From Agrobacterium rubi TR3 = NBRC 13261 (GTDB lineage Bacteria; Pseudomonadota; Alphaproteobacteria; Rhizobiales; Rhizobiaceae): a stretch of 64,000 nucleotides of DNA. Of this stretch, positions 49,301 through 58,451 are shown piece by piece. The stretch lies in assembly GCF_000739935.1 (NCBI RefSeq), contig NZ_BBJU01000003.1, forward strand, positions 248,001 through 312,000. Direction: 5' to 3'. Positions within the stretch are counted from its first letter, which is position 1. Every line of letters starts with the position of its first letter. The notes beneath the pieces were generated by a model. The model worked only from the letters and a program-made list of their open reading frames with translations. It ran no database searches and had not been told where the DNA came from. Both the position numbers and the translations under genes were made by a program.

Positions 49301-49327
49301 AAAAAAACCCGGCATTCCTGCCGGGCT
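49301..49327 (-). terminator. Terminator between the MBL-fold hydrolase and csp genes
   Basis: CCCGGCA (49308-49314) and TGCCGGG (49319-49325); a T7 run follows on the minus strand, so it serves the csp gene. Confidence 0.85.
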
Positions 49328-49354
49328 TCAACGAGAAGAGAAAGTCGTTAGGGG

Positions 49355-49570
49355 TCAGCCATCAATCTGGAGATTGACTGCCTTCGGTCCCTTGCCGCGA
49401 CGATCCGGTTCAGTGTCGAAGCTTACTTTCTGGTTTTCTGAGAGTGCGGACAGGCCGGAAGCCTGTACGGCAGAGATATGAACAAAAATATCGGCGCCAC
49501 CATTGTCTGGCTTGATGAAGCCGAAGCCCTTGTCGGTGTTGAAGAATTTAACGGTGCCAGTCTCGGCCAT
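49355..49570 (-). CDS. Cold-shock family protein
   Basis: 71 residues. One cold-shock domain with the RNA-binding motifs KFFNTDKGFGFI and DIFVHISAV, both intact. AAAGGACC lies before the ATG at 49570. It is an RNA chaperone of the CspA family; rhizobia have several paralogues and I cannot tell which one this is or whether it is cold-induced. About 430 bases upstream without genes could include a long 5' untranslated region, as in some csp genes. Confidence 0.95.
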   Translation of the reverse strand: MAETGTVKFFNTDKGFGFIKPDNGGADIFVHISAVQASGLSALSENQKVSFDTEPDRRGKGPKAVNLQIDG

Positions 49571-50006
49571 GCATCAGGTCCTTTTCGCTCTGCCCGTGTT
49601 CAGCTCCAGGCAGCATTACAGTTTTGCCCGTGAGGGCGTACGGCAGGCAGTTTCAGTTGAGAAAATGGACCTTGCGTGGAAAGCTTTTTTGACGTTCTGA
49701 TCAACGTTATTGTGTCCCCGCCGCTCGAAGTTTTTGATCTCCGAAGCATTTATTTTATAGGCCTTCCCATGCTCGCAACTTGCCCGAACCCCAACAGATT
49801 GCTGTGTTTATTCAAAATTGGCAAGCAAAAGTTTTTAGACAAGCGGAGGCCTCGCAGCGGCTGTCAAAGCGGCTGACGACGGGACTGGCAGAATTTTTCT
49901 CATGCTTTCGATGTTCAGAAACGAAAACATCGCTGGCGATGGGATTTCACGTTTATTTTCGCGTGAAACGGTGAATTTTGTCTCACGGTAAAAGTCTAGA
50001 GACCCT
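49571..50006. other. Intergenic region upstream of the cold-shock gene
   Basis: 436 AT-richer bases with no supportable gene. A hairpin TTTCACG ... CGTGAAA near 49950 lies close to the stop of the EamA gene but has no T run. A structured csp 5' leader may be encoded here; I cannot demonstrate it. Confidence 0.5.
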
Positions 50007-50906
50007 TTATGTTTCAGCTATGACACTGTCTCGCCGCTTGAAGACCTCAGGCACCAATTCGACCAACAATATAGCCGCAAAAATGATTGCGCAGCCGATA
50101 TAGCCTATTGCTGGAATTGTTTCCTGCAAAAAGATCGTCGCAAACAGGGCGCCGAACAGGGCCTCCGACGAGAGGAAGATCGCTGCCTGGGGTGCTGTCG
50201 TATAACGCTGCCCGATAACCTGAAGCACGAAGGCAAGGCCGGATGAGACCAGCCCGACATACAGGATTTCCTTTATGGACGCTGCGATGGCTGCCATATT
50301 GATCGGCTCGATGACAATGCCGATCAGAATGCTGAGAACCGCGCAGACCGCAAACTGGGCACATGACAGGGCAAGCGGACGATTGCTCTGCATGACGAAG
50401 CGACCCGCCAGCGTGATCTGGATCGCCCAGAAAACCGCACAGATGATGCTCAGCGTGTCGCCTATGGTCAGCCGGGTCATGCCGCCGCCCGACAGCAGGA
50501 AGATGCCGCACAGCATCATCAGCGCTCCCGGCCAGACGATCCAGTGCGGATTGCGGCGGTAGACGATGACGGCGATGACGGGCACGAAGATGACGTAGAG
50601 CGCCGTCAGAAAGCTGGAGTTGGTGACAGTCGTCGTCAACAGCCCGATCTGCTGGGTAATGGCCCCCAGAAACAAGGCGATACCGACAAGCATGAAGGTT
50701 TTGGTTTCAGCAAAGCTCGGCCGCGATTTCATCCGCCAGCTTTCCATCATCGCGAAGGGCAGGACGGCAAGGGCCGCAATCGCAAAGCGCAAGCCGACGA
50801 ACCAGAATGGTCCGATGCTGGCCATGGCGGTCGATTGCGCGACGAAACCTCCACCCCAGATCGCGGCTGCGAGCAAGAGAACGAGGTTGGCCTGAATGCG
50901 CGTCAT
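50007..50906 (-). CDS. EamA (DMT superfamily) transporter
   Basis: 299 residues, about ten membrane segments in two EamA repeats. Each repeat begins as expected: LLLAAAIWGGGFVAQSTAM at the N-terminus and SIICAVFWAIQITL in the middle. The end is FAAILLVELVPEVFKRR. GGTGG precedes the ATG at 50906. Such transporters export or import amino acids or metabolites at the inner membrane; the substrate cannot be told. It stands alone, the neighbours being the csp gene and a small membrane protein gene. Confidence 0.9.
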   Translation of the reverse strand: MTRIQANLVLLLAAAIWGGGFVAQSTAMASIGPFWFVGLRFAIAALAVLPFAMMESWRMKSRPSFAETKTFMLVGIALFLGAITQQIGLLTTTVTNSSFLTALYVIFVPVIAVIVYRRNPHWIVWPGALMMLCGIFLLSGGGMTRLTIGDTLSIICAVFWAIQITLAGRFVMQSNRPLALSCAQFAVCAVLSILIGIVIEPINMAAIAASIKEILYVGLVSSGLAFVLQVIGQRYTTAPQAAIFLSSEALFGALFATIFLQETIPAIGYIGCAIIFAAILLVELVPEVFKRRDSVIAET

Positions 50907-51037
50907 GAAACCACCAAAAGCAAAGAACGCGCAGTGGCGTCTTCTCGAAACTTCGATGTGCTCAAGACATCGATTTTGAATGGCTCTATCAGGTCAGGAC
51001 GGGAAGAACAAGAATGGTAGCCTTGATGGGTTTTGCC

Positions 51038-51346
51038 TCAATGGCGACGCTGGCGGCCTGACGTTTCGCGGATGCTGTTGAGCGTCAAAACGATGCCGCC
51101 GACGGCCATGGTGACGAAGCCTGCGACCACCAGTCCGATGACGAAGATGCGATCGGATGCTTTCGAAATCGGTGCCGAAGCGATGGCCGAGGTCTGGATA
51201 TAATCGATTTCATCGGCATGGGCGCTGGTGGCCAATCCGGCCGCCATGGTGATGATGACCATGAGAGCGGCTAATGCCATCCATAGCGAAAACAGGGTAC
51301 GCTGGTTTCTCAGCCGGGCTGCCAAATTCCGATCATTGAGAAACAT
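51038..51346 (-). CDS. Small membrane protein of unknown function
   Basis: 102 residues from the ATG at 51346 (AAGGAC upstream). Two membrane segments: about 20-42 and about 70-92. The connecting loop (DEIDYIQTSAIASAPISKASDR) is polar and probably periplasmic. The C-terminus is basic. No domain recognised. A CtrA-like box lies about 150 bases upstream of its start. It may be transcribed separately from the EAL gene upstream on the same strand. Confidence 0.6.
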   Translation of the reverse strand: MFLNDRNLAARLRNQRTLFSLWMALAALMVIITMAAGLATSAHADEIDYIQTSAIASAPISKASDRIFVIGLVVAGFVTMAVGGIVLTLNSIRETSGRQRRH

Positions 51347-51497
51347 TGTCGACGTCCTTCGTGGTGTAGAAATGTCGGTGATGCAGAGGCGTGGCACAGT
51401 TCTGCGCGACATGCTTAAAAGAGCGTTTGAAATGGACGCCAAGTGGACCGAAATCGGACAGTTCGGCGCATTTATTGAGGCGATATCAAGGCAGAGC

Positions 51498-51513
51498 TTA
51501 ACAGGATGTTAAC
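51498..51513. promoter_or_regulatory. CtrA-like box, TTAA-N7-TTAAC
   Basis: TTAACAGGATGTTAAC: two TTAA half-sites with a 7-base spacer, the CtrA consensus. It lies upstream of the small membrane protein gene, about 150 bases from its start, and just 3' of the EAL gene. Match is by eye only. Confidence 0.4.
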
Positions 51514-51517
51514 GCCA

Positions 51518-52420
51518 TCAAATTCCGCGTTTTCCGAAGGTTCGCACGGGTTTGAGGGCGGGAGTTTCATGCCCTGTGGCAAGGCGCGGTTTGGTTTCGG
51601 GCGTGGCGCGCGACTGGCTGGCAAACTCGGGAAAACGCTCGTTGAACGTCGTCGGCGCAAGCTCTGGTCTGGCCAATGCATAGCCCTGCATCAGCGCCAC
51701 GCCAAGATCGACGCAAAGCTCGATTTCCTGCTCGTCCTCCAGGGCTTCGAAGACGGGCTCGATATGTTCCTTGGCGAACTGTTTGACGATGTGCCGCAAA
51801 AGGGCGGCACCAGCGGAATTGCGCATGAACTGGCGTGCCCATGCCGCCTCGAACTTCACATAGTCGGGTCGCATCAGCTTGACGCGCTCGATGTCGGAGT
51901 CACCAGCGCCGAAATCGGCAATGGCAACCCTAAAACCCATGGCGCGCATGTGATCGGCGAAATCCGCGACCAGCGTGGCGTCGGATGCGTTCTTCTCGGC
52001 GATTTCGCAGACGATCCGGTCTGGCGTCATGCCCGCCTCATGAGCGGACAGGCGCATGCGCTCCACTTCCTGGCGCATCTTGCCTGGCGTGCGAAAGAGG
52101 CCGGGATGGAAGTTGACGAAGATACGCGTGCGAGACCGTTCCAGTGCGCCGGTGTTGAGGATGTGGATCGTTCGCAAAATGCTGTCGATGGCCTCGATAT
52201 CGTCGCCATGAACCTGGCGAAACAGCTGGGCAGGCGGAATGAGGTCCGACCCCTGATAGGGGCGCACCAGACCTTCAAAGGAATCGATATCGAGACGGCC
52301 GTTGGAGAGGCGGCGGAAGATGGGCTGGAGAGCGGATTTTAACGTGAACGCGCCATAGGTCGTGGACCAGGAGCCATCGGCTTCGCGCATCAGATTTGAG
52401 AAAATGCTTTTGGGTGCCAC
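51518..52420 (-). CDS. EAL-domain protein, apparently degenerate
   Basis: 300 residues, mostly one EAL domain. The opening reads SFEGLVR, VNFHPGLF is present, the following Glu is in CEIAEKN and VKFE is in place. But the acidic pair usually in DDFGTG is ADFGAG, so the first Asp is lost. The loop after it is changed (GDSDI rather than YSSL), and VFEALEDEQ and ALMQGYALARP replace usual catalytic-loop residues. It probably binds cyclic-di-GMP or another partner without hydrolysing it. It has CtrA-like boxes on both sides. There is no membrane segment. Confidence 0.85.
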   Translation of the reverse strand: MAPKSIFSNLMREADGSWSTTYGAFTLKSALQPIFRRLSNGRLDIDSFEGLVRPYQGSDLIPPAQLFRQVHGDDIEAIDSILRTIHILNTGALERSRTRIFVNFHPGLFRTPGKMRQEVERMRLSAHEAGMTPDRIVCEIAEKNASDATLVADFADHMRAMGFRVAIADFGAGDSDIERVKLMRPDYVKFEAAWARQFMRNSAGAALLRHIVKQFAKEHIEPVFEALEDEQEIELCVDLGVALMQGYALARPELAPTTFNERFPEFASQSRATPETKPRLATGHETPALKPVRTFGKRGI

Positions 52421-52484
52421 GGCGTTCTATCCGGGAAAATCATTTCAACGCGGACACCATAACATACAAAGCGTTACGCGCTAG

Positions 52485-52499
52485 TTAAGCAATGCTTAA
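52485..52499. promoter_or_regulatory. CtrA-like box, TTAA-N7-TTAA
   Basis: TTAAGCAATGCTTAA: a perfect palindrome around one base and a TTAA-N7-TTAA CtrA match. It lies 65 bases upstream of the EAL gene start and 130 bases upstream of the aminotransferase start, so it could affect either. Confidence 0.45.
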
Positions 52500-53831
<1,332 letters not shown>

Positions 53832-53850
53832 GCACTGATTGAATTGAGGA

Positions 53851-53879
53851 AAAGCCCGGCAGCGATGCCGGGCTTTTTG
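53851..53879. terminator. Bidirectional terminator
   Basis: AAAGCCCGGCA and TGCCGGGCTTTTT around GCGA, between the convergent aminotransferase and antiporter genes. Confidence 0.92.
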
Positions 53880-53880
53880 T

Positions 53881-54996
53881 TTATAGCCCCAGAAACAGCA
53901 GCATCAGGAATGCGGCAAACAGAATAAAGTGGGTCATGCCTTCGATGGCGTTCGTCTCGCCGTCGTTCAGGTTGATAGCGGCGGCAAACAGGGTGATGAA
54001 GATCATCACCGTCTGCACCGGCGTCATGGCCATGACGAAAGGCTGGCCGGTGTAGAGCGCAATGCCTTCCATGACCGGCACTGTCAAAATGACGGTGGAA
54101 AGCGATGCACCCATGGCGATGTTGACGACCGACTGCATGCGGTTGCGCAGGGCCGAGCGCATTGCGGTCATGATTTCGGGTGCAGCGGATATGGTAGCGA
54201 CCACGACCGCCATCAATGCAGGCGGCGCGCCGCTGCCTTCAAGGCCATGGCTGAGAAATGCCGACATGAATTCGGCGAGAACGCCGATCAGCACCACGCC
54301 GATGAGGATGATGGCGATGGAGTAGGACGCCGGTCCTTCTTCATCGTCGTCAGCCTGCGCCTGTTGCAACTCTGCCGCCGACTTTTTCCGCTCGCTGCGT
54401 GGATAGCTGTAGCTGAAGAAATAGCTGTGCGGACCGACCTGCATTTTCAGGAACATGGCATAGAGCGCAATCATCGCGCCGATGGTGAAGATGGAATAAT
54501 AGTGCCACTTCGCCTCGGGAATAAACTCCGGCACGATCATCGAAATGCCCATGGCCGTCAGGATCATCACAACATAGGTGCGGGCGGAATCATCATTGTA
54601 GGGTTGTTCGCCGTGGCGAAGCCCGCCGAGAAGCGCTGCAATGCCCAGAATGCCGTTGATGTCGATCATGACGGCAGAGTAGATCGTGTCGCGCACCAGC
54701 GTTGGCGAAGAGGACTCGCTCATGATGATGGCGAGGATCAGAACCTCGACGGCCACCGCCGACAGTGTCAGGATCATGGTGCCATAGGGATCGCCGACCT
54801 TAGCAGCCAGAATTTCCGCATGGTGCGCCACTCGCATGGACACGACGATGATCACGCCGATGAGGGCGGCGGCAATGACGAAGGACAGCGCCTTGCTACC
54901 CTCCAAAAAGGCGTGTTCAGCAAAATAGGCGGCAACGGCGCAGGGAACTGCGGCAAGCAGCATGCGCTCCTGTTTCAGCGTGGTCGCGACTGACAT
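53881..54996 (-). CDS. Calcium/proton antiporter family protein (CaCA, ChaA-like)
   Basis: 371 residues from the ATG at 54996 (GAAGGG upstream); the frame extends to 55230 without similarity. About eleven membrane segments in two repeats. The CaCA acidic motifs are seen in TLSAVAVEVLILAIIM and in the second half at VVATISAAPEIMTAMRSALRN. A central acidic/Gln-rich loop follows the ERKKSAAELQQAQ stretch. It exchanges Ca2+ or other cations for protons at the inner membrane. It shares a bidirectional terminator with the aminotransferase. Confidence 0.9.
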   Translation of the reverse strand: MSVATTLKQERMLLAAVPCAVAAYFAEHAFLEGSKALSFVIAAALIGVIIVVSMRVAHHAEILAAKVGDPYGTMILTLSAVAVEVLILAIIMSESSSPTLVRDTIYSAVMIDINGILGIAALLGGLRHGEQPYNDDSARTYVVMILTAMGISMIVPEFIPEAKWHYYSIFTIGAMIALYAMFLKMQVGPHSYFFSYSYPRSERKKSAAELQQAQADDDEEGPASYSIAIILIGVVLIGVLAEFMSAFLSHGLEGSGAPPALMAVVVATISAAPEIMTAMRSALRNRMQSVVNIAMGASLSTVILTVPVMEGIALYTGQPFVMAMTPVQTVMIFITLFAAAINLNDGETNAIEGMTHFILFAAFLMLLFLGL

Positions 54997-55181
54997 GGTT
55001 GCCCTTCCATATGGGTATCTGATCTGTGAGCGAAGCGCCGCAATAGCCGGGTTTGCACATTGGGCAATTTGGTAGGATAGTAGGTGGCAAGGACATGGCG
55101 ACAATGCCGCATTCTCGTCCTTCAATGCACGGTTGCGGCAAAGGTTGCCACTGGCCTTCAATGTATCTGGAGGAAGTGTAC

Positions 55182-55433
55182 ATGACCAAAGTGGTATATG
55201 AAGTTGTGGAACATGATGGCGGCTGGGCATACCGGATGAACGGTGCCTATTCCGAAGCCTTCCCCACGCATGCCGATGCCGTGGAAGCCGCCCGCATCGC
55301 CGCAGCCGAACAGCAGGTGGGCGGGGAGGACGAAGAAATCTACTATCAGGATGAGCGCGGCCGTTGGCATGTCGAACACAGCCAAGGCGGCGACCGGCCG
55401 GAAGCCGAAGTGGTCGATAGCTCTCCCAACTGA
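55182..55433 (+). CDS. DUF2188-like small protein
   Basis: 83 residues from the ATG at 55182, which has CTGGAGGAAG upstream. The sequence VYEVVEHDGGWAYRMNGAYSEAFPTHADAVEAARIAAAEQQ resembles DUF2188: a Trp-containing start, then A-rich helix. The tail is acidic. Cytoplasmic and without a known function. It diverges from the CaCA antiporter across 185 bases and converges on the Old Yellow Enzyme gene. Confidence 0.75.
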   Translation: MTKVVYEVVEHDGGWAYRMNGAYSEAFPTHADAVEAARIAAAEQQVGGEDEEIYYQDERGRWHVEHSQGGDRPEAEVVDSSPN

Positions 55434-55491
55434 CCGTCGCAACGAAAGAGCGCCGCGCCCTTGGTGAAGGACGCAGCGCCGGTTCTTGGTC

Positions 55492-56604
55492 TTAACCGAG
55501 GGCAGGGTAGTCGGTGTAGCCTTCCGCGCCACCGCCATAGAATGTCTGCTGGTTTGGTTCGTTCAGCGGGGCATTGTCCTTGAGGCGCTTGACGAGGTCC
55601 GGGTTGGAGATGAAGGCTTTGCCGAAGGCGATCGCGTCTGCCTTGCCGCTTTCGGTGGCGGCGATGGCGCTTTCGCGGTCGTAGCCATTGTTGGCAATCC
55701 ACAGGCCCTTGCCGCCTGCATGGGTGTAGGCTGCTTTCAGAGCGGCGTAGTCGAACGGCTTGTCACCCTGTTTGAAGTCACGTGGGCCACCTGTGGCACC
55801 TTCGATGACGTGGATGAAGGCCAAGCCGCGGCTTCCGAGTTCCTTGACCACATATTCAAACAACGGCTGCGGGTTGTCTTCGGAGATGTCGTTCGCAGGC
55901 GTGACCGGTGACAGGCGGATGCCGGTGCGGCCTGCTCCGATTTCCTTGGCAACGATATCGACGACTTCCAGTAGAAAGCGCGCCCGGTTTTCGATGGAGC
56001 CGCCATACTCGTCTGTGCGCTGGTTGGTGCCCGTCTTCAGGAACTGGTCGATCAAGTAACCATTGGCGGCGTGAATCTCGACGCCGTCGAAACCAGCGTC
56101 GAGTGCTGCGCGCGCGCCGGTGCGGAAATCTTCCAAAATCAGCGGAATTTCGCTGAGGCCGATTTCACGAGGTTCCGATGTATCGGCAAAGCCGCCGGTG
56201 CCGTCATCATTGATGATGTAGGTCTTCGACTTGGCCTTGATCGGGGAAGGAGCAACCGGCTGACCACCATGTGGCTGAAGCGAAGTGTGGGACACACGAC
56301 CGACATGCCAGATCTGCGCGACGATTTTACCGCCTGCCTTATGAACGGCGCTGGTCACCTGTTTCCAGCCATCAACCGCCTCTTGCTTGTAAAGGCCGGG
56401 AACGTCTGCATAACCCTGTCCCTGCTGGGAAACAGGCGTGCCCTCGGTGACGATCAGTCCGGCGCTCGCACGCTGCTCATAGTAAGTAGCATTGAGATTG
56501 TTGGGAATGGCGCCCGGCGAACGGTTGCGGGTCAGTGGGGCCATTACGACGCGGTTTGCAAGTGCTATATCGCCTGCCTGTGCGGGCTCGAACAATTTTG
56601 TCAT
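55492..56604 (-). CDS. Old Yellow Enzyme family alkene reductase, NemA-like
   Basis: 370 residues. FMN-dependent: APLTRNRS near the N-terminus, IVTEGTPVS, QIWHVGRVSH, and the substrate His/Asn in EIHAANGYLIDQFLK. NQRTDEYGGSIENRARF is the family signature. A catalytic Tyr is expected in the NQRTDEYGGS region. It reduces activated alkenes or N-ethylmaleimide-type electrophiles with NAD(P)H. It follows the ArsR-type regulator gene by 47 bases on the same strand and probably is its target. Confidence 0.94.
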   Translation of the reverse strand: MTKLFEPAQAGDIALANRVVMAPLTRNRSPGAIPNNLNATYYEQRASAGLIVTEGTPVSQQGQGYADVPGLYKQEAVDGWKQVTSAVHKAGGKIVAQIWHVGRVSHTSLQPHGGQPVAPSPIKAKSKTYIINDDGTGGFADTSEPREIGLSEIPLILEDFRTGARAALDAGFDGVEIHAANGYLIDQFLKTGTNQRTDEYGGSIENRARFLLEVVDIVAKEIGAGRTGIRLSPVTPANDISEDNPQPLFEYVVKELGSRGLAFIHVIEGATGGPRDFKQGDKPFDYAALKAAYTHAGGKGLWIANNGYDRESAIAATESGKADAIAFGKAFISNPDLVKRLKDNAPLNEPNQQTFYGGGAEGYTDYPALG

Positions 56605-56651
56605 GGGATCGTGCTTTCTCTTCTGGTTGATAGAGAGCGCCTGAACGGCGC

Positions 56652-56942
56652 CTAAAGCTTCTGGTTCAGATAGGTCAGAAATTCCGCGATATTTTCCTCG
56701 TCACGCTCATAGAAGTTCCATTGCCCCACCTTTCGCGACCGTACCAACCCGGCAGCTTGCAAAGCCGCAAGGTGAGAGGAGACTGTTGATTGTGAGAGGC
56801 CGCTGATCTCAAACTGATGGGCGCAAACTCCCATGGTGAAGGGATGTGCCTGGCTAAAGTGCTTTTCCGGCTCTTTCAGCCATTCCAGAAACTTCAGCCG
56901 TATGGGATGTGCAATGGCCTTCAGGGCGTCTTCGTGGTTCAT
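56652..56942 (-). CDS. ArsR-family transcriptional regulator
   Basis: 96 residues from the ATG at 56942 (GGAAA upstream); the frame runs to 57164 but that part would cover the operator and sRNA region. A winged helix-turn-helix: ALKAIAHPIRLKFLEWLKEPEKHF, then SGLSQSTVSSHLAALQAAGLVRSRKVGQWNFYERDEE. Cys is present in GVCAHQFE and may be a redox or electrophile sensor. It precedes the Old Yellow Enzyme gene and has an inverted-repeat operator just upstream, so it is likely autoregulatory and controls that enzyme. Confidence 0.88.
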   Translation of the reverse strand: MNHEDALKAIAHPIRLKFLEWLKEPEKHFSQAHPFTMGVCAHQFEISGLSQSTVSSHLAALQAAGLVRSRKVGQWNFYERDEENIAEFLTYLNQKL

Positions 56943-56967
56943 ATCGTTTCCGCATATCTGTCCATAC

Positions 56968-56995
56968 CGATATTTATATCGACAAAAATCGATAT
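56968..56995. promoter_or_regulatory. Candidate operator of the ArsR-type regulator
   Basis: Three CGATAT half-sites in a row: CGATAT-TT-ATATCG-ACAAAAAT-CGATAT. The first two form a compact inverted repeat and the second pair another. It lies 26 bases upstream of the regulator start and runs into the 3' side of the sRNA locus. Confidence 0.55.
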
Positions 56996-57029
56996 CAAGG
57001 GCGGTGCAAATTTTTAAATCTGACTGAGC

Positions 57030-57129
57030 AAAAAAAAGGCCGCTGGATTGCTCCGCGGCCTGACAGTTTTGAAGGTAAATACCTCCAGAGGGGAACAGCC
57101 GCCCGATGCGAGAAGCATCTGCGACAGCT
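57030..57129 (-). ncRNA. AbcR-family (alpha-r15) small RNA, downstream copy
   Basis: On the minus strand: a 5' hairpin GATGC-TTCTC-GCATC, then the shared block GTTCCCCTCTGGAGGTATTTACCTTC, then a GGCCGC.../...GCGGCC terminator hairpin and T8. Length is about 100 nt. The block is nearly the same as that in the second copy at 57214. A promoter is at 57136-57164 by pattern. The 5' anti-Shine-Dalgarno CUCCCA loop seen in the other copy is absent here. Ends are estimated by eye from terminator and promoter. Confidence 0.8.
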
Positions 57130-57135
57130 GATTTC

Positions 57136-57164
57136 AATATGGAAAGCCAAGCGCCTGAAAACAA
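57136..57164 (-). promoter_or_regulatory. Promoter of the downstream AbcR-type sRNA
   Basis: TTGTTT (57159-57164) and CATATT (57136-57141) on the minus strand, spacer 17, with the sRNA start expected 6-7 bases further left. Confidence 0.55.
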
Positions 57165-57213
57165 GGGCGATTCATCTCATAAACGTCTGGTTTTGCAGAA
57201 ATTTATTGCGGGT

Positions 57214-57332
57214 AAAAAAAGAGGGCCACCGGATTGCTCCAGGGCCCTTATAAGTGTGAAGGTTAAATAACCTCCAGAGGGGAACAGCTGACGCGGCGGA
57301 ACTGGGAGGAAAAGCCGCCGTGTGCATCAGCT
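57214..57332 (-). ncRNA. AbcR-family (alpha-r15) small RNA, upstream copy
   Basis: On the minus strand: CGGCGG-like stem (57315-57320 with 57294-57299) whose loop CTTTTCCTCCCAGTT displays the anti-Shine-Dalgarno CTCCCA, then GTTCCCCTCTGGAGGTTATTTAACCTTC, then an AGGGCCCT...GGCCCT terminator and T7. About 119 nt. The sequence and the setting match AbcR1/AbcR2 of Agrobacterium and alpha-r15 RNAs of Sinorhizobium, which repress ABC transporter mRNAs with Hfq. I do not assign which of the two this is. The first T7 start is 57214. Confidence 0.85.
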
Positions 57333-57338
57333 GTGTGC

Positions 57339-57367
57339 GATATGTTGCTTTTTTGGGCAGCATTCAA
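57339..57367 (-). promoter_or_regulatory. Promoter of the upstream AbcR-type sRNA
   Basis: TTGAAT (57362-57367) and CATATC (57339-57344) on the minus strand, spacer 17. A LysR-type site may overlap further upstream but none was identified. Confidence 0.55.
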
Positions 57368-57512
57368 CTCTTTTTTGTGCACAACAGCCCTGCGTGCAGT
57401 GCATCACTGTCATCAGCCGTCATATTTATTTCGCAAATCTACAAGGCAAGCGACCCATGCCCGAAGCCAGATAAGCTCCATAAGATACTGATATTGATCG
57501 ATTTTTTAAGTA

Positions 57513-57538
57513 TTTTTGATTCGCTTAGCGATCAAAAA
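57513..57538 (-). terminator. AT-rich hairpin at the lsrB-like 3' end
   Basis: TTTTTGAT and ATCAAAAA inverted arms with CGC/GCG inside, overlapping the stop codon. No pure T run. Weak support. Confidence 0.35.
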
Positions 57539-58434
57539 TTCCAGTTGCGTGCCTTCGCCACGACGAAATCGCGGAAGACTTTCAGTTTCGCCGCATTCTT
57601 CAATTCATCGGGGTAGCAGAAATAGGTATCGAATGACGGAATATCTGCGGGCAGAGACAACTGAATAAGGCCAGGATCACGCCCGACAATATAGTCCGGC
57701 AGGCAGGCAATACCGATTCCCAGCAGGCAGGCGCGCTTAATCGACGTCTGGCTGTTGATCTGCAGGTGCGCGATGCGGGTGTTGTCCGACGAGCGACCAG
57801 CATTTTCCAGCCAGTTGACGTCCAGCAGGTAGTTCGGCGCTGGTTCACCGAAGGAAATGATCTTGTGGGTGTCCAGATCTTCGATCGACTGCGGCTCGCC
57901 ATAGCGGTTGATGTAGGAGGGCGCCGCGTAGACGTGCATATGCACGGTAAACAGCTTGCGCTGAATGAGGTCCGATTGCTGCGGCTGGCGCAGACGAATG
58001 GCGCAGTCGGCGTGACGCATGTTCACGTCCAGTTCCTCATTGTCGAGGATGAGCTGGATCGACATTTCAGGATAAAGCTGCAGAAACTCCTGCACCTTGT
58101 CCGTCAGCCAGCCCTGGCCGAGGCCGACGGTGGTGGTGACGCGCAGCTTGCCGCTCGGCTTTTCCGTCGTTTCCGTCAGTTGCATCTTGACGGTTTCGAG
58201 CTTCAGAAGAACGTCATGGGCGGTTCTATAGAGCAACTCACCCTGTTCGGTCAGAATCAGGCCGCGCGCGTGGCGGTGAAACAGCTTGACCCCGACATCC
58301 TGCTCCAGCGCGCTGACTTGACGGCTGATGGCCGACTGGGACAGATGCAGCTTGTCTGCGGCGTGTGTGAACGAGCCTGCTTCGGCTGCCGCATGAAATA
58401 TGCGCAGTTTGTCCCAGTCCAATGGCATAGGCAT
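57532..58434 (-). CDS. lsrB: LysR-type regulator, LsrB/VtlR-like
   Basis: 300 residues. N-terminal helix-turn-helix: LRIFHAAAEAGSFTHAADKLHLSQSAISRQVSALEQ. The C-terminal effector domain has LRVTTTVGLGQGWL and ACLLGIGIACLPDYIVG. AAAGGG precedes the ATG at 58434. Its position between tandem AbcR-type sRNAs and trxB matches LsrB of Sinorhizobium meliloti and VtlR of Brucella, which activates an abcR gene. The name is given by synteny and sequence together. Cys in the effector domain may be redox-responsive, as reported for LsrB. Confidence 0.85.
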   Translation of the reverse strand: MPMPLDWDKLRIFHAAAEAGSFTHAADKLHLSQSAISRQVSALEQDVGVKLFHRHARGLILTEQGELLYRTAHDVLLKLETVKMQLTETTEKPSGKLRVTTTVGLGQGWLTDKVQEFLQLYPEMSIQLILDNEELDVNMRHADCAIRLRQPQQSDLIQRKLFTVHMHVYAAPSYINRYGEPQSIEDLDTHKIISFGEPAPNYLLDVNWLENAGRSSDNTRIAHLQINSQTSIKRACLLGIGIACLPDYIVGRDPGLIQLSLPADIPSFDTYFCYPDELKNAAKLKVFRDFVVAKARNWNF

Positions 58435-58451
58435 GCGGGTCGTACCCTTTC

